This document shows positions 45,801-57,399 of a stretch of DNA of 64,000 nucleotides, piece after piece. The position numbers were made by a program, and so were the translations under genes. A model generated the notes under the pieces. It saw nothing but the letters and a program-made list of their open reading frames with translations. It was not told where the DNA came from and did no database searches. The stretch covers positions 21,554,022-21,618,021 of the forward strand of contig OX578150.1 of NCBI GenBank assembly GCA_951213105.1. Reading direction: 5' to 3'. The DNA comes from Amaurobius ferox. Taxonomy: Eukaryota > Arthropoda > Arachnida > Araneae > Amaurobiidae. Position 1 is the stretch's first letter. Each line of letters begins with the position of its first letter.

Positions 45801-48800
45801 AACGATGTGCTTTTTTTTTACTACAAGTGAATGGAACTTTCCCTAAGGACGGCTTTTTGCGCCATCCTTTTCGGAAGAAACCTGGTTCCAGTACTCATTC
45901 TGACAATCTTCTTACGAGGTGCCATTAGGACCGAGATAAAAACGATTTGGATTCTTTATGACACTAGTAGATGGTATTTTCGTCTGGGCGGCTTTTTTTG
46001 CGATCCGTTTCGGAAGAATCCTAGTTCCAGTACTCATTCTGGCAGTCTTCTTACGAGGTGCCATTAGGTCCGAGATAAAAACGATGTGGATTCTTTATGA
46101 AATTAGTAGATGGTATTTTCGTCTGGGCGGCTTTTTTGCGATCCGTTTCGGAAGAATCCTGGTGCTAGTGCTCATTCGTGCAGTCTTCTTACGAGGTGCC
46201 ATTACGTCCGCGGTGCCATTAGGACCGAGATGGAAACGATGTGCTTTTTTTTACTACAAGTGAATGGAACTTTCCCTGGGGACGACTTTTTGCGCCATCC
46301 GTTTTGGAAGAAACCTGGTTCCAGTACTCATTCTGGCAGTCTTCTTACGAGGTGCCATTAGGACCGAGATAAAAACGATGTGGATTCTTTATGACACTAG
46401 TAGATGGTAGTTTCGTCTGGGCGGCTTTTTTTGCGATCCGTTTCGGAAGAATCCTAGTTCCAGTACTCATTCTGGCAGTCATCTTACGAGGTGCCATTAG
46501 GACCGAGATAAAAACGATTTGGATTCTTTATGACACTAGTAGATGGTATTTTCGTCTGGGTGGCTTTTTTCTCGATCCGTTTTGGAAGAAACCTGTTTCC
46601 GGTGCTCATTCTAGCAGTCTTCTTACGAGGTGCCATTAGGACCGAGATAGAAACGATGTGCTTTTTTTACTACAAGTGAATGGAACTTTCCCTGGGGACG
46701 GCTTTTTGCGCCATCCGTTTCGGAAGAAACCTGGTTCCAGTACTCATTCTGGCAGTCTTCTTACGAGGTGCCATTAGGACCGAGATAAAAACGATTTGGA
46801 TTCTTTATGACACTAGTAGATGGTATTTTCGTCTGGGCGGCTTTTTTGCGATCCGTTTCGGAAGAATCCTAGTTCCAGTACTCATTCTGGCAGTCTTCTT
46901 ACGAGGTGCCATTAGGACCGAGATAAAAACGATGTGGATTCTTTATGAAATTAGTAGATGGTATTTTCGTCTGGGCGGCTTTTTTTGCGATCCGTTTCGG
47001 AAGAATCCTGGTGCTAGTGCTCATTCGTGCAGTCTTCTTACGAGGTGCCATTACGTCCGCGGTGCCATTAGGACCGAGATAGAAACGATGTGCTTTTTTT
47101 TACTACAAGTGAATGGAACTTTCCCTGGGGACGACTTTTTGCGCCATCCGTTTTGGAAGAAACCTGGTTCCAGTACTCACTCTGGCAGTCTTTTTACGAG
47201 GTGCCATTAGGACCGAGATAAAAACGATGTGGATTCTTTATGACACTAGTAGATGGTATTTTCGTCTGGGCGGCTTTTTTCTCGATCCGTTTTGGAAGAA
47301 ACCTGGTTCCGGTGCTCATTCTAGCAGTCTTCTTACGAGGTGCCATTAGGACCGAGATAGAAACGATGTGCTTTTTTTTTCTACAAGTGAATGGAACTTT
47401 CCCTGGGGACGGCTCTTTGCGCCATCCGTTTCGGAAGAAACCTGGTTCCAGTACTCATTCTGGCAGTCTTCTTACGAGGTGCCATTAGGACCGAGATAAA
47501 AACGATTTGGATTCTTTATGACACTAGTAGATGGTATTTTCGTCTGGGCGGCTTTTTTTGCGATCCGTTTCGGAAGAATCCTAGTTCCAGTACTCATTCT
47601 GGCAGTCTTCTTACGAGGTGCCATTAGGACCGAGATAAAAACGATGTGGATTCTTTATGAAATTAGTAGATGGTATTTTCGTCTGGGCGGCTTTTTTTGC
47701 GATCCGTTTCGGAAGAATCCTGGTGCTAGTGCTCATTCGTGCAGGCTTCTTACGAGGTGCCATTACGTCCGCGGTGCCATTAGGACCGAGATAGAAACGA
47801 TGTGCTTTTTTCTACTATAAGTGAATGGAACTTTCCCTGGGGACGACTTTTTGCGCCATCCGTTTTGGAAGAAACATGGTTCCAGTACTCATTCTGGCAG
47901 TCTTCTTACGAGGTGCCATTAGGACCGAGATAAAAACGATGTGGATTCTTTATGACACTAGTAGATGTTATTTTCGTCTGGGCGGCTTTTTTTGCGATCC
48001 GTTTCGGAAGAATCCTAGTTCCAGTACTCATTCTGGCAGTCTTCTTACGAGGTGCCATTAGGACCGAGATAAAAACGATGTGGATTCTTTATAAAATTAG
48101 TAGATGGTATTTTCGTCTGGGCGGCTTTTTTCTCGATCCGTTTTGGAAGAAACCTGGTTCCGGTGCTCATTCTAGCAGTCTTCTTACGAGGTGCCATTAG
48201 GACCGAGATAGAAACGATGTCCTTTTTTTTTACTACAAGTGAATGGAACTTTCCCTGAGGACGGCTTTTTGCGCCATCCGTTTCGGAAGAAACCTGGTTC
48301 CAGTACTCATTCTGGCAGTCTTCTTACGAGGTGCCATTAGCACCGAGATAAAAACGATGTGGATTCTTTATGAAATTAGTAGATGGTATTTTCGTCTGGG
48401 CGGCTTTTTTTGCGATCCGTTTCGGAAGAATCCTGGTGCTAGTGCTCATTCGTGCAGTCTTCTTACGAGGTGCCATTACGTCCGCGGTGCCATTAGGACC
48501 GAGATAGAAACGATGTGCTTTTTTCTACTATAAGTGGATGGAACTTTCCCTGGGGACGACTTTTTGCGCCATCGGTTTTGGAAGAAACCTGGTTCCAGTA
48601 CTCATTCTGGCAGTCTTCTTACGAGGTGCCATTAGGACCGAGATAAAAACGATTTGGATTCTTTATGACACTAGTAGATGGTATTTTCGTCTGGGCGGCT
48701 TTTTTCTCGATCCGTTTTTGAAGAAACCTGGTTCCGGTGCTCATTCCAGAAGTCTTCTTACGAGGTGCCATTAGGACCGAGATAGAAACGATGTGCTTTT

Positions 48801-49730
48801 TTTTTACTACAAGTGAATGGAACTTTCCCTAAGGACGGCTTTTTGCGCCATCCTTTTCGGAAGAAACCTGGTTCCAGTACTCATTCTGACAATCTTCTTA
48901 CGAGGTGCCATTAGGACCGAGATAAAAACGATTTGGATTCTTTATGACACTAGTAGATGGTATTTTCGTCTGGGCGGCTTTTTTTGCGATCCGTTTCGGA
49001 AGAATCCTAGTTCCAGTACTCATTCTGGCAGTCTTCTTACGAGGTGCCATTAGGTCCGAGATAAAAACGATGTGGATTCTTTATGAAATTAGTAGATGGT
49101 ATTTTCGTCTGGGCGGCTTTTTTGCGATCCGTTTCGGAAGAATCCTGGTGCTAGTGCTCATTCGTGCAGTCTTCTTACGAGGTGCCATTACGTCCGCGGT
49201 GCCATTAGGACCGAGATGGAAACGATGTGCTTTTTTTTACTACAAGTGAATGAAACTTTCCCTGGGGACGACTTTTTGCGCCATCCGTTTTGGAAGAAAC
49301 CTGGTTCCAGTACTCATTCTGGCAGTCTTCTTACGAGGTGCCATTAGGACCGAGATAAAAACGATGTGGATTCTTTATGACACTAGTAGATGGTAGTTTC
49401 GTCTGGGCGGCTTTTTTTGCGATCCGTTTCGGAAGAATCCTAGTTCCAGTACTCATTCTGGCAGTCTTCTTACGAGGTGCCATTAGGACCGAGATAAAAA
49501 CGATTTGGATTCTTTATGACACTAGTAGATGGTATTTTCGTCTGGGCGGCTTTTTTCTCGATCCGTTTTGGAAGAAACCTGGTTCCGGTGCTCATTCTAG
49601 CAGTCTTCTTACGAGGTGCCATTAGGACCGAGATAGAAACGATGTGCTTTTTTTACTACAAGTGAATGGAACTTTCCCTGGGGACGGCTTTTTGCGCCAT
49701 CCGTTTCGGAAGAAACCTGGTTCCAGTACT
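39830..49730 (+). repeat. 5,260-bp block duplication (37 monomers)
   Basis: The segment from about 39.83 to 44.47 kb recurs at about 45.09 to 49.73 kb. Paired positions are 39,997/45,257, 40,850/46,110, 42,565/47,825 and 43,836/49,096. A few single-base differences exist, for example near 46,560 and 48,750. Confidence 0.85.
43630..45090 (+). repeat. 849-bp duplication (six monomers) with chimeric junction monomers
   Basis: Positions 43,684, 43,836 and 44,117 recur 849 bp later. The monomer at about 44,400-44,640 is a hybrid: its left part matches the class at 49,666 and its right part (CTGACAATC) matches the class at 43,557. Near 45,090 the sequence switches from the 44.24-kb type to the 39.83-kb type. 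Confidence 0.75.
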
Positions 49731-50039
49731 CATTCTGGCAGTCTTCTTACGAGGTGCCATTAGGACCGAGATAAAAACGATTTGGATTCTTTATGACACT
49801 AGTAGATGGTATTTTCGTCTGGGCGGCTTTTTTTGCGATCCGTTTCGGAAGAATCCTAGTTCCAGTACTCATTCTGGCAGTCTTCTTACGAGGTGCCATT
49901 AGGACCGAGATAAAAACGATGTGGATTCTTTATGAAATTAGTAGATGGTATTTTCGTCTGGGCGGCTTTTTTTGCGATCCGTTTCGGAAGAATCCTGGTG
50001 CTAGTGCTCATTCGTGCAGTCTTCTTACGAGATGCCATT

Positions 50040-53000
50040 ACGTCCGCGGTGCCATTAGGACCGAGATAGAAACGATGTGCTTTTTTTTACTACAAGTGAA
50101 TGGAACTTTCCCTGGGGACGACTTTTTGCGCCATCCGTTTTGGAAGAAACCTGGTTCCAGTACTCACTCTGGCAGTCTTTTTACGAGGTGCCATTAGGAC
50201 CGAGATAAAAACGATGTGGATTCTTTATGACACTAGTAGATGGTATTTTCGTCTGGGCGGCTTTTTTCTCGATCCGTTTTGGAAGAAACCTGGTTCCGGT
50301 GCTCATTCTAGCAGTCTTCTTACGAGGTGCCATTAGGACCGAGATAGAAACGATGTGCTTTTTTTTTACTACAAGTGAATGGAACTTTCCCTGGGGACGG
50401 CTCTTTGCGCCATCCGTTTCGGAAGAAACCTGGTTCCAGTACTCATTCTGGCAGTCTTCTTACGAGGTGCCATTAGGACCGAGATAAAAACGATTTGGAT
50501 TCTTTATGACACTAGTAGATGGTATTTTCGTCTGGGCGGCTTTTTTTGCGATCCGTTTCGGAAGAATCCTAGTTCCAGTACTCATTCTGGCAGTCTTCTT
50601 ACGAGGTGCCATTAGGACCGAGATAAAAACGATTTGGATTCTTTATGACACTAGTAGATGGTATTTTCGTCTGGGCGGCTTTTTTTGCGATCCGTTTCGG
50701 AAGAATCCTAGTTCCAGTACTCATTCTGGCAGTCTTCTTACGAGGTGCCAATAGGACCGAGATAAAAACGATGTGGATTCTTTATGAAATTAGTAGATGG
50801 TATTTTCGTCTGGGCGGCTTTTTTCTCGATCCGTTTTGGAAGAAACCTGGTTCCGGTGCTCATTCTAGCAGTCTTCTTACGAGGTGCCATTAGGACCGAG
50901 ATAGAAACGATGTGCTTTTTTTTTACTACAAGTGAATGGAACTTTCCCTGGGGACGGCTTTTTGCGCCATCCGTTTCGGAAGAAACCTGGTTCCAGTACT
51001 CATTCTGGCAGTCTTACGAGGTGCCATTAGGACCGAGATAAAAATGATGTGGATTCTTTATGAAATTAGTAGATGGTATTTTCGTCTGGGCGGCTTTTTT
51101 TGCGATCCGTTTCGGAAGAATCCTCGTGCTAGTGCTCATTCGTGCAGTCTTCTTACGAGGTGCCATTACGTCCGCGGTGCCATTAGGACCGAGATAGAAA
51201 CGATGTGCTTTTTTCTACTATAAGTGAATGGAACTTTCCCTGGGGACGACTTTTTGCGCCATCCGTTTTGGAAGAAACCTGGTTCCAGTACTCATTCTGG
51301 CAGTCTTCTTACGAGGTGCCATTAGGACCGAGATAAAAACGATGTGGATTCTTTATGACACTAGTAGATGTTATTTTCGTCTGGGCGGCTTTTTTTCGAT
51401 CCGTTTCGGAAGAATCCTAGTTCCAGTACTCATTCTGGCAGTCTTCTTACGAGGTGCCATTAGGACCGAGATAAAAACGATGTGGATTCTTTATGAAATT
51501 AGTAGATGGTATTTTCGTCTGGGCGGCTTTTTTCTCGATCCGTTTTGGAAGAAACCTGGTTCCGGTGCTCATTCTAGCAGTCTTCTTACGAGGTGCCATT
51601 AGGACCGAGATAGAAACGATGTGCTTTTTTCTTACTACAAGTGAATGGAACTTTCCCTGAGGACGGCTTTTTGCGCCATCCGTTTCGGAAGAAACCTGGT
51701 TCCAGTACTCATTCTGGCAGTCTTCTTACGAGGTGCCATTAGGACCGAGATAAAAACGATGTGGATTCTTTATGAAATTAGTAGATGGTATTTTCGTCTG
51801 GGCGGCTTTTTTTGCGATCCGTTTCGGAAGAATCCTGGTGCTAGTGCTCATTCGTGCAGTCTTCTTACGAGGTGCCATTACGTCCGCGGTGCCATTAGGA
51901 CCGAGATAGAAACGATGTGCTTTTTTCTACTATAAGTGAATGGAACTTTCCCTGGGGACGACTTTTTGCGCCATCCGTTTTGGAAGAAACCTGGTTCCAG
52001 TACTCATTCTGGCAGTCTTCTTACGAGGTGCCATTAGGACCGAGATAAAATCGATGTGGATTCTTTATGACACTAGTAGATGGGATTTTCGTCTGGGCGG
52101 CTTTTTTTGCGATCCGTTTCGGAAGAATCCTAGTTCCAGTACTCATTCTGGCAGTCTTCTTACGAGGTGCCATTAGGACCGAGATAAAAACGATTTGGAT
52201 TCTTTATGACACTAGTAGATGGTATTTTCGCCTGGGCGGCTTTTTTCTCGATCCGTTTTGGAAGAAACCTGGTTCCGTTGCTCATTCTAGTAGTCTTCTT
52301 ACGAGGTGCCATTAGGACCGAGATAGAAACTATGTGCTTTTTTTTTTTACTACAAGTGAATGGAACTTTCCCTGGGGACGGCTTTTTGCGCCATCCGTTT
52401 CGGAAGAAACCTGGTTCCAGTACTCATTCTGGCAGTCTTCTTACGAGGTGCCATTAGGACCGAGATAAAAACGATTTGGATTCTTTATGACACTAGTAGA
52501 TGGTATTTTCGTCTGGGCGGCTTTTTTTGCGATCCGTTTCGGAAGAATCCTAGTTCCAGTACTCATTCTGGCAGTCTTCTTACGAGGTGCCATTAGGACC
52601 GAGATAAAAACGATGTGGATTCTTTATGAAATTAGTAGATGGTATTTTCGTCTGGGCGGCTTTTTTTGCGATCTGTTTCGGAAGAATCATAGTTCCAGTA
52701 CTCATTCTGGCAGTCTTCTTACCAGGTGCCATTAGGACCGAGATAAAAACGATGTGGATTCTTTACGACACTAGTGGATGGTACTTTCCTCTAGGCGGCT
52801 TTTATTCGCGATCCGTTTCAGAAGATTCCTAGTGCCAGCGTTCATTCATGCAGTCTTCTTACGAGGTGCCATTACGTCCGCGGTGCCATTAGGACCGAGA
52901 TAGAAACGATTTGCTTTTTTTTACTACAAGTGAATGGAACTTTCCCTGGGGACGACTTTTTGCGCCATCCGTTTTGGAAGAAACCTGGTTCCAGTACTCA

Positions 53001-56000
53001 TTCCGGCAGTCTTCTTACGAGGTGCCATTAGGACCGAGATAAAAACGATTTGGATTCTTTATGACACTAGTAGATGGTATTTTCGTCTGGGCGGCTTTTT
53101 TCTCGATCCGTTTTGGAAGAAACCTGGTTCCGGTGCTCATTCTAGCAGTCTTCTTACGAGGTGCCATTAGGACCGAGATAAAAACGATGTGGATTCTTTA
53201 TGAAATTAGTAGATGGTATTTTCGTCTGGGAGGCTTTTTTTGCGATCCGTTTCGGAAGAATCCTAGTTCCAGTACTCATTCTGGCAGTCTTCTTACGAGG
53301 TGCCATTAGGTCCGAGATAAAAACGATGTGGATTCTTTATGAAATTAGTAGATGGTATTTTCGTCTGGGCGGCTTTTTTGCGATCCGTTTCGGAAGAATC
53401 CTGGTGCTAGTGCTCATTCGTGCAGTCTTCTTACGAGGTGCCATTACGTCCGCGGTGCCATTAGGACCGAGATGGAAACGATGTGCTTTTTTTTACTACA
53501 AGTGAATGGAACTTTCCCTGGGGACGACTTTTTGCGCCATCCGTTTTGGAAGAAACCTGGTTCCAGTACTCATTCTGGCAGTCTTCTTACGAGGTGCCAT
53601 TAGGACCGAGATAAAAACGATGTGGATTCTTTATGACACTAGTAGATGGTAGTTTCGTCTGGGCGGCTTTTTTTGCGATCCGTTTCGGAAGAATCCTAGT
53701 TCCAGTACTCATTCTGGCAGTCTTCTTACGAGGTGCCATTAGGACCGAGATAAAAACGATTTGGATTCTTTATGACACTAGTAGATGGTATTTTCGTCTG
53801 GGCGGCTTTTTTCTCGATCCGTTTTGGAAGAAACCGGGTTCCGGTGCTCATTCTAGCAGTCTTCTTACGAGGTGCCATTAGGACCGAGATAGAAACGATG
53901 TGCTTTTTTTACTACAAGTGAATGGAACTTTCCCTGGGGACGGCTTTTTGCGCCATCCGTTTCGGAAGAAACCTGGTTCCAGTACTCATTCTGGCAGTCT
54001 TCTTACGAGGTGCCATTACGTCCGCGGTGCCATTAGGACCGAGATAGAAACGATGTGCTTTTTTTTACTACAAGTGAATGGAACTTTCCCTGGGGACGAC
54101 TTTTTGCGCCATCCGTTTTGGAAGAAACCTGGTTCCAGTACTCACTCTGGCAGTCTTTTTACGAGGTGCCATTAGGACCGAGATAAAAACGATGTGGATT
54201 CTTTATGACACTAGTAGATGGTATTTTCGTCTGGGCGGCTTTTTTCTCGATCCGTTTTGGAAGAAACCTGGTTCCGGTGCTCATTCTAGCAGTCTTCTTA
54301 CGAGGTGCCATTAGGACCGAGATAGAAACGATGTGCTTTTTTTTTACTACAAGTGAATGGAACTTTCCCTGGGGACGGCTCTTTGCGCCATCCGTTTCGG
54401 AAGAAACCTGGTTCCAGTACTCATTCTGGCAGTCTTCTTACGAGGTGCCATTAGGACCGAGATAAAAACGATTTGGATTCTTTATGACACTAGTAGATGG
54501 TATTTTCGTCTGGGCGGCTTTTTTTGCGATCCGTTTCGGAAGAATCCTAGTTCCAGTACTCATTCTGGCAGTCTTCTTACGAGGTGCCATTAGGACCGAG
54601 ATAAAAACGATTTGGATTCTTTATGACACTAGTAGAAGGTATTTTCGTCTGGGCGGCTTTTTTTGCGATCCGTTTCGGAAGAATCCTAGTTCCAGTACTC
54701 ATTCTGGCAGTCTTCTTACGAGGTGCCAATAGGACCGAGATAAAAACGATGTGGATTCTTTATGAAATTAGTAGATGGTATTTTCGTCTGGGCGGCTTTT
54801 TTCTCGATCCGTTTTGGAAGAAACCTGGTTCCGGTGCTCATTCTAGCAGTCTTCTTACGAGGTGCCATTAGGACCGAGATAGAAACGATGTGCTTTTTTT
54901 TTACTACAAGTGAATGGAACTTTCCCTGGGGACGGCTTTTTGCGCCATCCGTTTCGGAAGAAACCTGGTTCCAGTACTCATTCTGGCAGTCTTCTTACGA
55001 GGTGCCATTAGGACCGAGATAAAAATGATGTGGATTCTTTATGAAATTAGTAGATGGTATTTTCGTCTGGGCGGCTTTTTTTGCGATCCGTTTCGGAAGA
55101 ATCCTGGTGCTAGTGCTCATTCGTGCAGTCTTCTTACGAGGTGCCATTACGTCCGCGGTGCCATTAGGACCGAGATAGAAACGATGTGCTTTTTTCTACT
55201 ATAAGTGAATGGAACTTTCCCTGGGGACGACTTTTTGCGCCATCCGTTTTGGAAGAAACCTGGTTCCAGTACTCATTCTGGCAGTCTTCTTACGAGGTGC
55301 CATTAGGACCGAGATAAAAACGATGTGGATTCTTTATGACACTAGTAGATGTTATTTTCGTCTGGGCGGCTTTTTTTGCGATCCGTTTCGGAAGAATCCT
55401 AGTTCCAGTACTCATTCTGGCAGTCTTCTTACGAGGTGCCATTAGGACCGTGATAAAAACGATGTGGATTCTTTATGAAATTAGTAGATGGTATTTTCGT
55501 CTGGGCGGCTTTTTTCTCGATCCGTTTTGGAAGAAACCTGGTTCCGGTGCTCATTCTAGCAGTCTTCTTACGAGGTGCCATTAGGACCGAGATAGAAACG
55601 ATGTGCTTTTTTTTTACTACAAGTGAATGGAACTTTCCCTGAGGACGGCTTTTTGCGCCATCCGTTTCGGAAGAAACCTGGTTCCAGTACTCATTCTGGC
55701 AGTCTTCTTACGAGGTGCCATTAGGACCGAGATAAAAACGATGTGGATTCTTTATGAAATTAGTAGATGGTATTTTCGTCTGGGCGGCTTTTTTTGCGAT
55801 CCGTTTCGGAAGAATCCTGGTGCTAGTGCTCATTCGTGCAGTCTTCTTACGAGGTGCCATTACGTCCGCGGTGCCATTAGGACCGAGATAGAAACGATGT
55901 GCTTTTTTCTACTATAAGTGAATGGAACTTTCCCTGGGGACGACTTTTTGCGCCATCCGTTTCGGAAGAAACCTGGTTCCAGTACTCATTCTGGCAGTCT
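50040..56000 (+). repeat. ~1.97-kb block repeated at 3,978-bp offset (28 monomers)
   Basis: 50,100/54,078, 50,506/54,484, 50,784/54,762 and 50,936/54,914 are paired copies. After a 3-bp loss in the first copy near 51,014 the offset becomes 3,981. Matching starts near 50,040/54,015 and is lost near 52,030/56,010. Confidence 0.8.
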
Positions 56001-57399
56001 TCTTACGAGGTGCCATTAGATCGAGATAAAAACGATTTGGATTCTTTATGACACTAGTAGATGGTATTTTCGTCTGGGCGGCTTTTTTTGCGATCCGTTT
56101 CGGAAGAATCCTAGTTCCAGTACTCATTCTGGCAGTCTTCTTACGAGGTGCCATTAGGACCGAGATAAAAACGATGTGGATTCTTTATGAAATTAGTAGA
56201 TGGTATTTTCGTCTGGGCGGCTTTTTTTGCGATCTGTTTCTTAAGAATCATAGTTCCAGTACTCATTCTGGCAGTCTTCTTACCAGGTGCCATTAGGACC
56301 GAGATAAAAACGATGTGGATTCTTTACGACACTAGTGGATGGTACTTTCCTCTAGGCGGCTTTTTTCGCGATCCATTTCGGAAGATTCCTAGTGCCAGCG
56401 TTCATTCATGCAGTTTTCTTACGAGGTGCCATTACGTCCGCGGTGCCATTAGGACCGAGATAGAAACGATGTGCTTTTTTTTTGCCACAAGTGAATGGAA
56501 CTTTCCCTGGGGACGGCTTTTTGCGCCATCCGTTTTGGAAGAAACCTGGTTCCAGTACTCATTCCGGCAGTCTTCTTACGAGGTGCCATTAGGACCGAGA
56601 TTAAAACGATTTGGATTCTTTATGACACTAGTAGATGGTATTTTCGTCTGGGCGGCTTTTTTCTCGATCCGTTTTGGAAGAAACCTGGTTCCGGTGCTCA
56701 TTCTAGCAGTTTTCTTACGAGGTGCCATTAGGACCGAGATAGAAACGATGTGCTTTTTTTTACTACAAGTGAATGGAACTTTCCCTGGGGACGGCTTTTT
56801 GCGCCATCCGTTTCGGAAGAAACCTGGTTCAAGTACTCATTCTGGCAGTCTTCTTACGAGGTGCCATTAGGACCGAGATAAAAACGATTTGGATTCTTTA
56901 TGACACTAGTAGATGGTATTTTCGTCTGGGCTGCTTTTTTTGCGATCATTTTCGAAGAATCCTAGTTCCAGTACTCATTCTGGCAGTCTTCTTACGAGGT
57001 GCCATTAGGACCGAGATAAAAACGATGTGGATTCTTTATGAAATTAGTAGATGGTATTTTCGTCTGGGCGGCTTTTTTTGCGATCCGTTTCGGAAGAATC
57101 CTAGTTCCAGTACTCATTCTGGCAGTCTTCTTACGAGGAGCCTTTAGGACCAAGATAAAAACGATGTGGATTCTTTACGTCACTAGTGGATGGTACTTTC
57201 CTCTAGGCGGCTTTTTTCGCGATCCATTTCGGAAGATTCCTAGTGCCAGCGTTCATTCATGCAGTTTTCTTACGAGGTGCCATTACGTCCGCGGTGCCAT
57301 TAGGACCGAGATAGAAACGATGTGCTTTTTTTTTGCCACAAGTGAATGGAACTTTCCCTGGGGACGGCTTTTTGCGCGATCCGTTTTGGAAGAAACCTG

